DNA of 64,000 nucleotides from Scatosoma sp045614565 (GCA_045614565.1 JAZLDG010000101.1:1-64000), one strand, 5' to 3'. Positions 42,573 through 52,947 are shown, numbered from the stretch's first letter. Numbers and translations: made by a program. Notes: a model not told the origin generated them from the sequence alone.

Positions 42573-43492
42573 GCGCGTACGTCACGCAAAGCGTAATGCT
42601 GGATAAATTTGCGTACGATTTGGGATTAGAAATCGTATATACGGGCAGGGGCGTAGTCACCCTTTCGAGTATGAGCGTCGAACGTCCGGGATTGCAGCTT
42701 GCGGGGGGATTTTTTAATTATTTCGATTCCCGCCGTATCATTGTGCTTGGTCTTTCCGAATACGAATACTTACGCACGTTTTCGTCCGAAGTGCGTAGGG
42801 CAAAAATCAGCAGTTTGTTTGAACACGGGGAACTGCCTTGTATTATTTTAAGCCGTGATTTGCCCGCGCTCACCGAGCTTGTGGAAACGGCGAAAGCCTT
42901 TTCCTGCCCGATATTTAGATGCAATAAAATGACGACCGATCTTATGAGCAGTTTGTATATCTATCTCAACCGCTTACTTGCTCCGTCCGTGACCGAACAC
43001 GGTGTGTTAATGGAAGTTTTCGGCGTGGGAATTTTGCTTACGGGCAAAAGCGGGGTCGGCAAAAGTGAAACGGCAATGGAGCTTATCAAACGCGGTCACC
43101 GTTTGATCGCCGATGATAACGTTATTATTAAAGAAATTGCCAACGAGCTTTACGGTACCGCTCCCGATATTATCCGTTACTTTATGGAACTTCGCGGGAT
43201 CGGCATTATCAACGTAAAGAGTATGTACGGTTCAGGTTCGGTTTTAGACGAAAAGCAAATCCAGCTTATGATTCAATTTGAAACGTGGCAGCAGGGTAAA
43301 GAATACGACCGTATCGGCGACGAAATTTCGCAAGCGGACTATTTTGGTATTAAAATACCCAAATTAACCATTCCCGTAAGTCCTGGTCGAAATCTTGCGA
43401 TTTTAATCGAAGTTGCGGCAAGAAATTTCCGTTTGAAGAGTATGGGTTACGACGCTTCGGAAGAATTGATCACGCGTAGTATAGGAAGATAA
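42569..43492 (+). CDS. hprK: HPr kinase/phosphorylase
   Basis: 307 residues. Phosphorylates and dephosphorylates Ser46 of HPr, the master signal of carbon catabolite control in Firmicutes. The N-terminal domain is typical. The catalytic P-loop GKSGVGKSE spans residues 159-167, GHRLIADDNV has the conserved acidic pair, and MELRGIGIINV is the family signature. Placed after uvrC and a HAD gene. Distinct from the HprK-like gene at 60519, which lacks the N-terminal domain. Confidence 0.94.
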   Translation: MSAYVTQSVMLDKFAYDLGLEIVYTGRGVVTLSSMSVERPGLQLAGGFFNYFDSRRIIVLGLSEYEYLRTFSSEVRRAKISSLFEHGELPCIILSRDLPALTELVETAKAFSCPIFRCNKMTTDLMSSLYIYLNRLLAPSVTEHGVLMEVFGVGILLTGKSGVGKSETAMELIKRGHRLIADDNVIIKEIANELYGTAPDIIRYFMELRGIGIINVKSMYGSGSVLDEKQIQLMIQFETWQQGKEYDRIGDEISQADYFGIKIPKLTIPVSPGRNLAILIEVAARNFRLKSMGYDASEELITRSIGR

Positions 43493-43493
43493 A

Positions 43494-45698
43494 ATGTTAG
43501 AACTGTTAGCCCCTGCGGGTAGTATGGAATGCGCGGAAGCCGCAATGAACAGCGGCGCAAACGCCGTATATCTTGGCTTAAACGCCTTTTCCGCTCGTCA
43601 AAGCGCAACGAATTTTGACGAGTCGGCGTTTCGTGCATTGATACAAAAAGCACGTTTTTTGGGTGTCAAGGTCTACGTTGCAATGAATACGCTCGTTAAG
43701 GATGAAGAATTGTCCGCGTTTTTTAAGAATTTAGCCTTTGCTTGGAATGAAGGCGCGGACGCTATCATTTTACAGGACGCGTTGCTTGGCAAGCTCATTC
43801 ATCAAAATTATCCGCAAATTATCCTGCATTTAAGTACGCAAGCAGGCGTTTGCAATGAGGAAAGCGCGGTTTTTGCAAAGAACTGCGGTTTTTCTCGGGT
43901 TATTCTCGCTCGTGAAACACCGCTTTCAGAAATTAAGAAAATATCCGCGGTTATCGAAACGGAAGCTTTCGTACAAGGCGCGTTATGTACTTGTTTTTCA
44001 GGACAATGCTATTTTTCGTCCTTTATCGGCGGAAACAGCGGCAATCGCGGTCGCTGTAAACAGCCTTGCCGAAAATTATATGCGTACGACCGTAACGGAA
44101 ATACCGAAAAAAATTACGCGTTATCTTTGTCCGATTTGTGCGTAGGTGAAGATATAAACAAATATATCGAAGCGGGGGTAACGTCCTTTAAGATCGAAGG
44201 CCGTATGCGCCGAGCGGAATACGTCGCCGCTGCAACGCGGTATTATCGCGCTATTTTAGATGAAAATACGGAAAAGATTTCTCTGCTTTCCGATCTTCGC
44301 CGTACTTATAATCGTGGAAACTATACGAAAGGCTTGGCTTTTGGACAAGATAAACGCTTCTTATCCACCGCTGTCCAAGGTCATCTTGGCGAAAAAATCG
44401 GCGTGGTTAAAGTTGTAAACGGAAAATATCTCGTGGAAAGCCGTTTTTCTCCCCACACAGGGGACGCGTTCAAAATTTTGCGCGACGGCAAGGAAATCGG
44501 CGGCGCGATATATCAAAACACAGAAGGCAAATCTTTCGTTATTGCGTCTAAAACGCGATTAAAAAACGGAGATAACGTTTTCATTACGACGGATACCGAA
44601 GTAAACGAACGGATTTTAAGTTATAAAAAACGCGGGCGAATTTGCATAGATTTACGCTTTCACGAAAGGGAAAAACCCGTTGCCGTTTGCGGCGAAACGA
44701 CCGTTTACGGGGAAAATATCCTACAATCCGCGCAAAACCGTCCTTTAACGGAAGAAGAACTCAAAGCTTGTTTTTTGAAAACGGACGGCTTGTCCGTAGA
44801 CGTGGAATTTTCCACCGTTTCGCTCGTTGGGAATATTTTTATGCCCAAATCAGAGTTGAACGCCTTTCGCCGCGCTTTTTATCAAAAACTTTGTGAGAAT
44901 TTGATAAACGTCGACCGCATAGCATTCAATCGCGAGTTGCCGTTGTATATTCCGCAAGGCAAAAACACGAAAACAGCGGTTATCGCCACCGATTTTACGG
45001 GTTTGGAAACGGATATCGCCGTATACAAGCCCGACGATTACGCGGCTTCGTTGCCGTATGCTTTTAAGATGGGAAAATTTGAAAAATTCGTGTATTATCC
45101 CGCTTTTGCGACCGAAAAGGATTTATCGGCGATAGAAGCTTGGCTAAAAGAAAAGGTTATCGACGGCGTATACATTGAAAATTACGGCGGGATTACGTTT
45201 GCGCAAAAGCACGACTTGAAAATATTTGCAGGAACGGGTTTGCATATCCTAAACCAAGCCACACTTTTTGCGTTATTAGGCGAAAAGGTGACCTATTACG
45301 CGCTTTCCAAGGAAGCCAACGAAACGGAGCTGTTGCCGCTTATCGGCGAAAAAGCGTTCGTTTTATCGTCGGGAAATATCAAGATGATGGATTTGTGTTA
45401 TTGTCCGTTTGCGAAAACTTGCGCGAATTGCGACAAAAAGGGTGTATATACCTTAACGGACGAAAACGGTCGGGAATTTCCCGTTCGGCGTTTCAAGGCA
45501 GCGGACGGTGCTTGTCGATTTGAAGTTTATAACTGTGTTGATTTAATCGGCAAAGGACTTGACGGAGCGGGGAATTTGTTGGATTTGACACTCGTACAAG
45601 ATAAACAAGCAGCGGTAAAATCCGCAAGAAATGAAACGGAACAAAAAACGTTGTATAAAAAATGCACGTCGGGGCATTTTAAGCGTGGAGTATTATGA
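43494..45698 (+). CDS. U32 family peptidase / RlhA-like protein
   Basis: 734 residues, the long form. N-terminal LELLAPAGSMECAEAAMNSGANAVYLG and the U32 signature region EAFVQGALCTCFSGQCYFSS, followed by the cluster-binding cysteines in GNRGRCKQPCRKLY. A long C-terminal extension (about 300-734) with further Cys (CYCPFAKTCANCDKK) is typical of Firmicute homologues. RlhA of E. coli, a member of the family, hydroxylates a 23S rRNA cytidine; other members are called collagenases. The iron-sulfur RNA-modification role is the better modern guess. Stop overlaps mutS2 by 4 bp. Confidence 0.85.
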   Translation: MLELLAPAGSMECAEAAMNSGANAVYLGLNAFSARQSATNFDESAFRALIQKARFLGVKVYVAMNTLVKDEELSAFFKNLAFAWNEGADAIILQDALLGKLIHQNYPQIILHLSTQAGVCNEESAVFAKNCGFSRVILARETPLSEIKKISAVIETEAFVQGALCTCFSGQCYFSSFIGGNSGNRGRCKQPCRKLYAYDRNGNTEKNYALSLSDLCVGEDINKYIEAGVTSFKIEGRMRRAEYVAAATRYYRAILDENTEKISLLSDLRRTYNRGNYTKGLAFGQDKRFLSTAVQGHLGEKIGVVKVVNGKYLVESRFSPHTGDAFKILRDGKEIGGAIYQNTEGKSFVIASKTRLKNGDNVFITTDTEVNERILSYKKRGRICIDLRFHEREKPVAVCGETTVYGENILQSAQNRPLTEEELKACFLKTDGLSVDVEFSTVSLVGNIFMPKSELNAFRRAFYQKLCENLINVDRIAFNRELPLYIPQGKNTKTAVIATDFTGLETDIAVYKPDDYAASLPYAFKMGKFEKFVYYPAFATEKDLSAIEAWLKEKVIDGVYIENYGGITFAQKHDLKIFAGTGLHILNQATLFALLGEKVTYYALSKEANETELLPLIGEKAFVLSSGNIKMMDLCYCPFAKTCANCDKKGVYTLTDENGREFPVRRFKAADGACRFEVYNCVDLIGKGLDGAGNLLDLTLVQDKQAAVKSARNETEQKTLYKKCTSGHFKRGVL

Positions 45699-48067
45699 AC
45701 GCAAGAGCCATTGAAAAAACGGAACTGAATAAAATCTTAACGCTTGCGGCGCAGTATGCAACGCTTGACGGGGGAAAGGCTCGGCTTCATGGCACGATGC
45801 CTGCTAATACCGTATCAGAAACGAGAAAACGTTTGCAAACGACGGAAGAATGTATAGAATTATTGTTTTCCCACGGTGTAGCAAAGGTGGAATACTTCCC
45901 GTCTTTTTCCGATGAAATCGGTCGGACGCAAAAAGGCTCGTCCTTGTCTTGCGGCGAACTTTTGAAGGTAGAAAATCTCTTGCGCAGCGCAAGAATTGCA
46001 CATACGAGCATAACTTCTTTCGCGGGGGCGAATATTCGTCATACCTTGGATTTGGCAAACGCGATTTATTATGATGAAAGCTTGGAAGTGGACATTCGAG
46101 AAAAAATATTAAACGATAGCGAAGTAAGCGATTACGCAAGCGATAAACTCTATACCATTCGTCGGGAAATACGTTTGTTAAACGAAAAAATCCGTGCAAG
46201 ACTGTCCGAATATTTGACGGGAAGCGAAGGAAAATATTTGCAAGACGGGATTGTAACGATGCGTGATAATCGTTACGTTTTACCCGTTCGCGCCGAATAT
46301 AAACGAAATATTAAAGGCTTTATCCACGACCGATCCGCAAGCGGAGCAACGTTTTTTATCGAACCCGAAGAAGTTTTGGAAATGAACAACGAATTGCGTT
46401 CCCTTGCTGTGGACGAAAAGGAAGAAGTAGAAAGAATTTTAAGCGAGCTTTCCAAACGAACGGGCTTTATCGGCGAAGAGCTTTTGAAAGATATTGAAAT
46501 CCTTGAAGAAATCGATTGCGCGTATGCCCGCGCGGAATACGCTTATAAGCTTTCTTGCGTTTGTCCTGAAATCAACGATAGCGGAATCGTGCAAATCGAG
46601 CAGGGCAGGCACCCGCTTATCGACCGAAAAAAGGTCGTTCCCGTAAGCCTTGCTTTGGGTAAAGATTACCGCTTTTTACTCATAAGCGGACCGAACACGG
46701 GCGGAAAAACGGTAACGCTTAAAATGGTGGGCTTATTTTGTATGATGGCAATGTGCGGATTATTCGTACCTGCCAAGCGCGCCGTAATTTCCGTTTTCGA
46801 CGAAATTTATTGCGACGTCGGCGACGCGCAAAGCATTGAAGAAAGCTTGTCTACTTTTTCATCGCACATAACGAATATTATTCATATCGTAAATAACGCT
46901 AACGAAAAGAGCTTGGTGCTTATCGACGAGCTTGGCGGCGGCACTGATCCCGATGAAGGACAAGCGTTAGCAAAAGCCATCGTATCGCATTTGCTTTCTA
47001 CGGGTGCGGCGGGCGTGATAACGACGCACTATACCGCGTTGAAAGAGTTTGCGTTTTCAACTTCGGGCATAGAGAACGCTTGTATGGAATTTGATTCTAA
47101 TACCCTGCAACCGTTGTACGTAATCCGTATCGGTTTACCAGGGTCAAGTAATGCGTTGGCGATTTCCCGACGTTTGGGATTAAAGGAAAGCATCTTAAAC
47201 GACGCGGTTAATAATCTCTCGTCGGACGGTCAAAAGTTTGAACGTATCGTCCGTAGCGCGGAAGAAAGCCGTATTCGCGCGGAAGAAACGCTCCGTGAAA
47301 CGAACGCCTTAAAAGCGGAATGGCAAGAAAAACTGCGGGTATTGCAAAGCGAACAGGAAAAGCTGAAAAAGGAAAAAGAAAAGCTGTCAGTTTCCGCAAA
47401 AGCCGAAGCAAGGCGTATCATTAACGAGAAAGCCGCGGAAGCGGAAGAGCTGTTAGAAGAAATAGAAAAAATCTTTGCAAAAGACAGCATTTCCGAAGCC
47501 GATTTAATAAAGGCAAGAACGCTTAAAAACCGTTTGGGCGATAAAGTTTTCGATACGCAAAAGGAAGAAATCGTACGTCCGCAGTTTAGAGCGGCTACCG
47601 AAAAAGATTTGAAAGTGGGAACGCGCGTATACGTGAAAACGATCAATCAAGACGGCGTTATTCAAAGTGTTCGCCCGCAAAAAAAAGAAGCGGAGATTTT
47701 ATGCGGAAATATGCGAATACGCAGTAAATTTTCCGAGCTTTCCGTACTAATCGGCGAAGAAAAAGCGCAAACTGTCAAAAAAGAAAACGTACAAATAAAA
47801 AAATCGCTTGCAGCAAAACCCGCACCGTCCTTGGAAATCAATTTACTCGGTATGACCGTACACGAAGCCTTACCCGAAGTCGAAGCTTTTATCGACGCGG
47901 CGGTGATTGCAAATTTGGAAGAAGTACGCATCGTCCACGGCGTAGGTACGGGTAAATTACGCGCGGGAATCCACGAATTTTTACGCGGGCATAAAAACGT
48001 AGCCGAATATCGGCTTGGAAAATACGGTGAAGGGGAAACGGGGGTTACCATCGTTAAAATAAAATAA
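45695..48067 (+). CDS. mutS2: Endonuclease MutS2
   Basis: 790 residues. MutS core with the ATPase P-loop SGPNTGGKTVTLK (331 onward), the FDEIYCDVGDAQSIEESLSTFSSH segment and Walker B VLIDELGGGTDPDEG. A long coiled coil (about 515-610) leads to a KOW-like part and a C-terminal Smr nuclease domain (about 710-790) with IVHGVGTGKLRAGI. MutS2 suppresses homologous recombination and rescues collided ribosomes; it lacks the mismatch-recognition domain of MutS. The Smr LDLRG-type motif is altered to INLLGMTVHEA. Confidence 0.93.
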   Translation: MNARAIEKTELNKILTLAAQYATLDGGKARLHGTMPANTVSETRKRLQTTEECIELLFSHGVAKVEYFPSFSDEIGRTQKGSSLSCGELLKVENLLRSARIAHTSITSFAGANIRHTLDLANAIYYDESLEVDIREKILNDSEVSDYASDKLYTIRREIRLLNEKIRARLSEYLTGSEGKYLQDGIVTMRDNRYVLPVRAEYKRNIKGFIHDRSASGATFFIEPEEVLEMNNELRSLAVDEKEEVERILSELSKRTGFIGEELLKDIEILEEIDCAYARAEYAYKLSCVCPEINDSGIVQIEQGRHPLIDRKKVVPVSLALGKDYRFLLISGPNTGGKTVTLKMVGLFCMMAMCGLFVPAKRAVISVFDEIYCDVGDAQSIEESLSTFSSHITNIIHIVNNANEKSLVLIDELGGGTDPDEGQALAKAIVSHLLSTGAAGVITTHYTALKEFAFSTSGIENACMEFDSNTLQPLYVIRIGLPGSSNALAISRRLGLKESILNDAVNNLSSDGQKFERIVRSAEESRIRAEETLRETNALKAEWQEKLRVLQSEQEKLKKEKEKLSVSAKAEARRIINEKAAEAEELLEEIEKIFAKDSISEADLIKARTLKNRLGDKVFDTQKEEIVRPQFRAATEKDLKVGTRVYVKTINQDGVIQSVRPQKKEAEILCGNMRIRSKFSELSVLIGEEKAQTVKKENVQIKKSLAAKPAPSLEINLLGMTVHEALPEVEAFIDAAVIANLEEVRIVHGVGTGKLRAGIHEFLRGHKNVAEYRLGKYGEGETGVTIVKIK

Positions 48068-48150
48068 CGGACTTGGTATACCATAAAGGAATAACTTTGA
48101 GAAAAGAAAAATAGGATATTACGAAATCTTTTTTTCGAGGTGTGCCGTAA

Positions 48151-48900
48151 ATGAAGACTAGCAAGCAAAAATCCCTTTCTACTCATTCCTTAAAAATGCA
48201 AATCGTAAGCAATCTCGTGCTCGGCGTAATGGTTCTTTCCGTAGGCGTGCTTTGCTTATCCGCAGCCGAAAACGCCCTAAAAACGGACGGTAAGGAAGCG
48301 GACGTATACCGTTCCGCCGATGCTTCTTCTACGGGCGTTTCGTTAATGTTTAACGTGTACTGGGGAACGGAAGAAGTGTATCAAATTTTAGATATATTAA
48401 AGACCTACGAGGCAAAAGCGACCTTTTTTATCGGCGGATGTTGGGCGGACGATAACGTGGACTGCTTGCGCGAAATTTACGCCCAAGGACACGAAATCGG
48501 CAATCACGGATATTTTCACAAGGATCACTCAAAAATGTCGCTTGTGGAAAACCAAAAGGAAATAACTTCTTGTAACCGATTTATTGAGCTTGCCATCGGC
48601 GAAAAGCCCACATTGTTTGCGCCGCCGTCGGGCGCATACGGGGAAAATGCTTTGAACGCGTGTAGACAGCTTTCAATGAAAACGATATTGTGGTCGCGCG
48701 ATACCATTGACTGGCGGGATAAAGACGCTTCTCTTATTTATTCTCGTGCAACCAAAAATATTAAAGGCGGCGAATTCGTTTTAATGCACCCTATGGCGCA
48801 TACGGTCAAGGCGTTAGACGATATTTTAGAATATTATAAATCGCAATCGCTTTACGCGGTTACGGTAACGCAAAATTTACAAATAAAAAATCAAGGATAA
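48151..48900 (+). CDS. Membrane-anchored polysaccharide deacetylase family protein
   Basis: 249 residues. A membrane anchor (about 21-42, NLVLGVMVLSVGVLCLSA) is followed by a NodB-type domain: KATFFIGGCWADDN, GHEIGNHGYFHKDHSKM (the two metal-binding His), PPSGAYGE and WSRDTIDWRD. The first NodB motif, usually TFDDG with the catalytic and metal Asp, is MFNVYWG, so both Asp are missing. This resembles the sporulation-linked PdaB-type group, which may be non-catalytic. Start ATG 48151 with CGAGGTG upstream. It likely acts on peptidoglycan or related glycan outside the membrane. Confidence 0.82.
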   Translation: MKTSKQKSLSTHSLKMQIVSNLVLGVMVLSVGVLCLSAAENALKTDGKEADVYRSADASSTGVSLMFNVYWGTEEVYQILDILKTYEAKATFFIGGCWADDNVDCLREIYAQGHEIGNHGYFHKDHSKMSLVENQKEITSCNRFIELAIGEKPTLFAPPSGAYGENALNACRQLSMKTILWSRDTIDWRDKDASLIYSRATKNIKGGEFVLMHPMAHTVKALDDILEYYKSQSLYAVTVTQNLQIKNQG

Positions 48901-48904
48901 CGGT

Positions 48905-50143
48905 ATGATATTTGAAAAGAAATACGAAAACGGGCTTCGGCTCGTGGTAAAACAAATGCAAGGACTTATGTCCGTCACGATGGGTATTCTCGTCGGTACG
49001 GGCGCAAGCGCGGAAACGGACGAAGAAGACGGCATTTCGCATTTTATCGAGCATATGCAATTCAAGGGCACGAAAAAACGCAACGCGTTTGAAGTTTCCG
49101 ACGCGTTTGATCGGCTTGGCGCGCAGGTAAATGCTTTTACGGGTAAAGATTTGACTTGTTATTATTCAAAATGTACTTCCGAGCATACGGCGGAATGTTT
49201 TGAATGTCTTTCCGATTTATTTTTGAACGCCACCTATCCCGAAGACGAAATGGAACGGGAAAAAGGGGTCGTTTGTGAAGAAATTTCTATGAACGAAGAC
49301 ACGCCCGAAGATCTTTGCTTGGACTTACTTGCGGGCGCGTTTTACGGCAAAGAAAACTACGGTAGAAATATTCTCGGAACGGCAAAAAACGTAAAAGGTT
49401 TTACCGTTGCCGATATCCGCAAATATAAAAAAGAAAGATATTGTCCTGAAAATATCGTAATTTCTTTTGCGGGTGCAATCGACAAAACGACTGCGCAAGC
49501 ACTCGTAGAAGAATATTTCGGTACGCTTGAAAAAGGCGCGTTTGAAAAACGTACGCCCACCTTAATTACCGAGAAAAAAAGCTTGGTTAAGAAAAAAACG
49601 ATTGAACAAATGCACATTGCAATGGCGTTTCCGTCCGTGAAACGTGGAAGCGAGCTTGAAAACGTAGCCAGTGCAATCAACGGGATTTTAGGCGGCTCGA
49701 TGAGTTCCCGTCTTTTCCAAGAAGTCCGTGAAAAACGCGGGCTGGCTTATTCCGTGTATTCGTATATTTCGTCTTATATCGAATGCGGATCGCATATCGT
49801 ATACGCAGGGGTTAATCCCGCGCAAAAGCAGTCGGCGTATGATGCGATTTGCGAAGTGGTACACAATATGCGCAAAAACGGGGTTACGGAAGAAGAATTT
49901 TTGCGTAGCCGCGAACAAATGAAATCGGGTATGTTTTTTAGCAACGAAAGTACGAACGCGCAAATGCTTTTGTATGGGAAATATATGCTTTATTTCAATC
50001 AAATTTTCGATTTCCAAAAACGTTTTGACGCGATCAATGCAATGACGCATCAAGACGTTATGGACGCATTGCAAACGATGTTTAACGAAAGCCAAAAAGC
50101 CGTTGCACTCGTTGGAAATACGAGTAGGGCGTTCAAATTATGA
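48905..50143 (+). CDS. M16 family zinc metallopeptidase
   Basis: 412 residues, half the size of pitrilysin, as expected of a subunit that dimerises. The inverted zinc motif is HFIEH (residues 46-50) in SHFIEHMQFKGT, with the downstream Glu of the family in the region EKGVVCEEISMNED. The C-terminal domain has EVREKRGLAYSVYSY, the conserved Arg-Tyr motif that binds substrate. Similar to the mitochondrial processing-peptidase-like proteins common in Firmicutes. Overlaps the DNA glycosylase start by 4 bp. Confidence 0.9.
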   Translation: MIFEKKYENGLRLVVKQMQGLMSVTMGILVGTGASAETDEEDGISHFIEHMQFKGTKKRNAFEVSDAFDRLGAQVNAFTGKDLTCYYSKCTSEHTAECFECLSDLFLNATYPEDEMEREKGVVCEEISMNEDTPEDLCLDLLAGAFYGKENYGRNILGTAKNVKGFTVADIRKYKKERYCPENIVISFAGAIDKTTAQALVEEYFGTLEKGAFEKRTPTLITEKKSLVKKKTIEQMHIAMAFPSVKRGSELENVASAINGILGGSMSSRLFQEVREKRGLAYSVYSYISSYIECGSHIVYAGVNPAQKQSAYDAICEVVHNMRKNGVTEEEFLRSREQMKSGMFFSNESTNAQMLLYGKYMLYFNQIFDFQKRFDAINAMTHQDVMDALQTMFNESQKAVALVGNTSRAFKL

Positions 50144-50625
50144 CGACGAAAAAGGTCGGTTTCGAGCCCGTATTTGATAAGAATAGCAAACTCTTAATAT
50201 TAGGCAGTTTTCCTTCCGTGAAAAGCCGTGAAATCGAATTTTATTACGGACATAAACAAAACCGTTTTTGGAAAATGCTTTGCGGTTATTTTTCCGAGCC
50301 TATTCCCGAAACGGTTGCCCTAAAAAAAGAGTTTTTACGGCATAGGGGAATCGCGCTTTGGGATATGGTTACGGCTTGCGAGATTGAAGGCTCTGCGGAC
50401 GCGTCTGTTAAGAATGCGGAAATCGCCGATTTATCCAAGGTACTCGCGGAAGCACCTATACGCAAAATTCTGCTCAACGGTATGCTTTCGTATAATTTAT
50501 TTATGGAAAAATACGAAAATATTTCCATTCCTTATCAAAAAATGCCGTCAACCAGCCCCGCAAACCCGTGTTACGATGAAAAAATATGGTGGAATTCTCT
50601 CGATGAAGTATTTAGAACCACGTAG
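50140..50625 (+). CDS. DNA-deoxyinosine glycosylase (uracil-DNA glycosylase superfamily)
   Basis: 161 residues. LLILGSFPSVKSREIEFYYGHKQNRFWK is the characteristic motif of the hypoxanthine-DNA glycosylase group, with LWDMVTACEIEGSADASVKN and a C-terminal PSTSPAN. It removes deaminated adenine (hypoxanthine) from DNA. Co-translated with the M16 gene; TAG stop. Confidence 0.85.
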   Translation: MTTKKVGFEPVFDKNSKLLILGSFPSVKSREIEFYYGHKQNRFWKMLCGYFSEPIPETVALKKEFLRHRGIALWDMVTACEIEGSADASVKNAEIADLSKVLAEAPIRKILLNGMLSYNLFMEKYENISIPYQKMPSTSPANPCYDEKIWWNSLDEVFRTT

Positions 50626-50688
50626 CGCAAATAAGCAAGATGAAGCGATACAACTCGTTAAAAATAAATAAAAAAGGTAAATAATATT

Positions 50689-52860
50689 ATGGACGTTTTA
50701 CAAACGATTACGCAGGAATTTAACTTAACGCAAGCCCACGCCAAAAACATACTCGCACTTCTCGACGAAGGGAATACCGTTCCGTTTATCGCCCGTTACA
50801 GAAAAGAAATGACGGGGAATTGCGACGACCAAATTTTACGCGAATTGAGCGATCGGCTCGATTATCTTCGCGGGCTTGAAAAGCGAAAAGAAGAAGTCGC
50901 CAACGCCATTACCGAACAAGGCAAAATGACAGACGAAATTAAAATCGCGCTGGATAAAGCAACGATTTTGACAGAAGTGGAAGATATTTACCGTCCGTAT
51001 AAACAAAAGCGTAAAACGCGCGCGTCGGTGGCGATTGCAAAAGGCTTGCAACCCCTTGCCGATACCATTTTGGCGCAGGATAAAACGTTAAATCCTGCAA
51101 AGGAAGCGGAAAAATATCTTTCTGACGAAGTGAAAACGGTTATAGAAGCGATCGACGGCGCAAGGGATATTATCGCGGAAATGATTTCGGACGACGCGCA
51201 AACGCGGAAAAAATTACGTAATTTCTATTTCCGTCACGGCGAAATCGTATCTTGTTACGCCAAAGGCAAGGAAGATACGGATGAAACCAAAACGTATGAA
51301 ATGTACGCCTCGTATAGAGAATCGGTAAACGAAGTGAAAGGCTACCGTATTCTTGCGCTTAATCGTGGGGAAAAGGAAGAATTTTTGAAGGTTTCCGTGC
51401 AAGTAGACGTAGAGTTCGCAAAGCGTATTACAGCAGCGAATTTCTTAAAAGACGGCGGCGAAAGCACGCGGATTGTTAAAGAAGCGGCGGAAGATAGTTT
51501 CGACCGTTTAATCGCACCGTCTGTGGAAAGGGAAGTCCGTGCACAGCTTTTTGAAGACGCAAGCGAGCAAGCAATTAAAACCTTTGAATTGAACTTAAAA
51601 CCGCTTTTAATGCAACCGCCCGTAAAAAATAAAATTACGCTGGGCTGGGATCCCGCTTTCCGTACGGGTTGTAAAATTTGCGTGGTAGACGGTACGGGCA
51701 AGGTTTTGGATAAGACGGTCGTTTATCCGACGCCTCCGCAAAATAAAACGGAAGAAGCCAAAGTCGTTTTGAAAAAATTGATCGCGCGTTACGGCGTGGA
51801 AGTCATTTCTTGCGGCAACGGTACGGCAAGTAAAGAAAGTGAAATATTTATCGTCGATCTTATTCGCGAAATAAAAGCGGAAACAGGCAGGGAAGTGGCG
51901 TACGTAATCGTAAATGAAGCGGGGGCAAGCGTGTACTCCGCGAGCGCACTCGGCGCGGAAGAATTCCCCGATTACGACGTAACGGCGCGAAGCGCGGTTT
52001 CTATTGCCCGCCGTTTGCAAGATCCTTTGGCAGAATTGATTAAAATCGATCCCAAATCCATAGGCGTAGGGCAATATCAGCACGATATGAACGAAAAACG
52101 CTTGGACGGCGCGCTTGCGGGCGTGTTGGAAGATTGTGTAAACAGCGTTGGCGTTGACTTGAATACCGCAAGCGTTTCGCTCTTGAAATACGTGGCGGGA
52201 TTAAACGCCGCCGTTGCAAAAAATATCGTCGCGTATCGGGAAGCAAACGGTAAATTCAAATCGAGAAAACAACTTTTGAAAGTACCCAAACTCGGTGAAA
52301 AAGCGTATACGCAATGTGCGGGTTTCTTGCGAATTGACGACGGCGAAAACGTTTTTGACAATACCGCCGTTCATCCCGAATCCTATGAAAAAGCCGAAAA
52401 ATTGCTCGGATTGTTCCATTATACAAAGGACGACGTACTCGCGCGGAGAATTGCCGATTTGCGGAGTAGATTGAACGCATACGGGGAAGAAAAAGCGGCA
52501 AAAGAAACGGATTTAGATAAAGCCACGCTTGCGGATATCGTGACCGAGCTTATGAAACCGGGACGCGATATTCGTGAAAGCTTGCCTGCGTCCGTATTGC
52601 GAAAGGAGCTTTTAAGCATTGCCGATTTGAAAGTAGGTATGGAAATTACGGGTACGGTGAGAAACGTCGTAGATTTCGGGGCGTTCGTAGACATCGGTGT
52701 ACATCAAGACGGGCTTGTGCATATATCGGAAATTACCGATAAATTCATTCGTCATCCGTCGGAAGCGTTAAAAGTGGGGCAGGTCGTGCAAGTCCGTGTA
52801 AAAGAAGTGGACGTAAAGAAAAACCGCATCGGCTTGACTATGCGTAAGAAGAATAAATAA
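50689..52860 (+). CDS. tex: RNA-binding transcription accessory protein Tex
   Basis: 723 residues. N-terminal Tex helices (TVPFIARYRKEMTGNCDDQILREL), a YqgF/RNase H-like domain (about 325-450, GWDPAFRTGCKICVVDGTGKV), helix-hairpin-helix repeats (VNTAS-type and FKSRKQLLKVPKLGEKAYTQCAGFLRI) and a C-terminal S1 domain (about 645-720, GAFVDIGVHQDGLVHIS). It binds single-stranded RNA and influences transcription; in some species it affects virulence. Ribosome-binding site AAAGGT is somewhat distant from the ATG. No terminator seen before acpP. Confidence 0.93.
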   Translation: MDVLQTITQEFNLTQAHAKNILALLDEGNTVPFIARYRKEMTGNCDDQILRELSDRLDYLRGLEKRKEEVANAITEQGKMTDEIKIALDKATILTEVEDIYRPYKQKRKTRASVAIAKGLQPLADTILAQDKTLNPAKEAEKYLSDEVKTVIEAIDGARDIIAEMISDDAQTRKKLRNFYFRHGEIVSCYAKGKEDTDETKTYEMYASYRESVNEVKGYRILALNRGEKEEFLKVSVQVDVEFAKRITAANFLKDGGESTRIVKEAAEDSFDRLIAPSVEREVRAQLFEDASEQAIKTFELNLKPLLMQPPVKNKITLGWDPAFRTGCKICVVDGTGKVLDKTVVYPTPPQNKTEEAKVVLKKLIARYGVEVISCGNGTASKESEIFIVDLIREIKAETGREVAYVIVNEAGASVYSASALGAEEFPDYDVTARSAVSIARRLQDPLAELIKIDPKSIGVGQYQHDMNEKRLDGALAGVLEDCVNSVGVDLNTASVSLLKYVAGLNAAVAKNIVAYREANGKFKSRKQLLKVPKLGEKAYTQCAGFLRIDDGENVFDNTAVHPESYEKAEKLLGLFHYTKDDVLARRIADLRSRLNAYGEEKAAKETDLDKATLADIVTELMKPGRDIRESLPASVLRKELLSIADLKVGMEITGTVRNVVDFGAFVDIGVHQDGLVHISEITDKFIRHPSEALKVGQVVQVRVKEVDVKKNRIGLTMRKKNK

Positions 52861-52875
52861 TTTCGTCTAAAATAC

Positions 52876-52904
52876 TTGACTTTTTGAAAGCTATATATTA
52901 CAAT
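52876..52904 (+). promoter_or_regulatory. Promoter of acpP
   Basis: TTGACT, 17-bp spacer, TACAAT. Confidence 0.65.
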
Positions 52905-52947
52905 ATATGTAAAGTGTAAGGCTTTGAAATTAACGGAGGATATTTGT

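Noticed and set aside
48070..48150. Forespore (sigma-F/G) promoter before the polysaccharide deacetylase
   Set aside because: A GAATA and a GATATTA element are present, but the spacing of about 21 bp does not fit.
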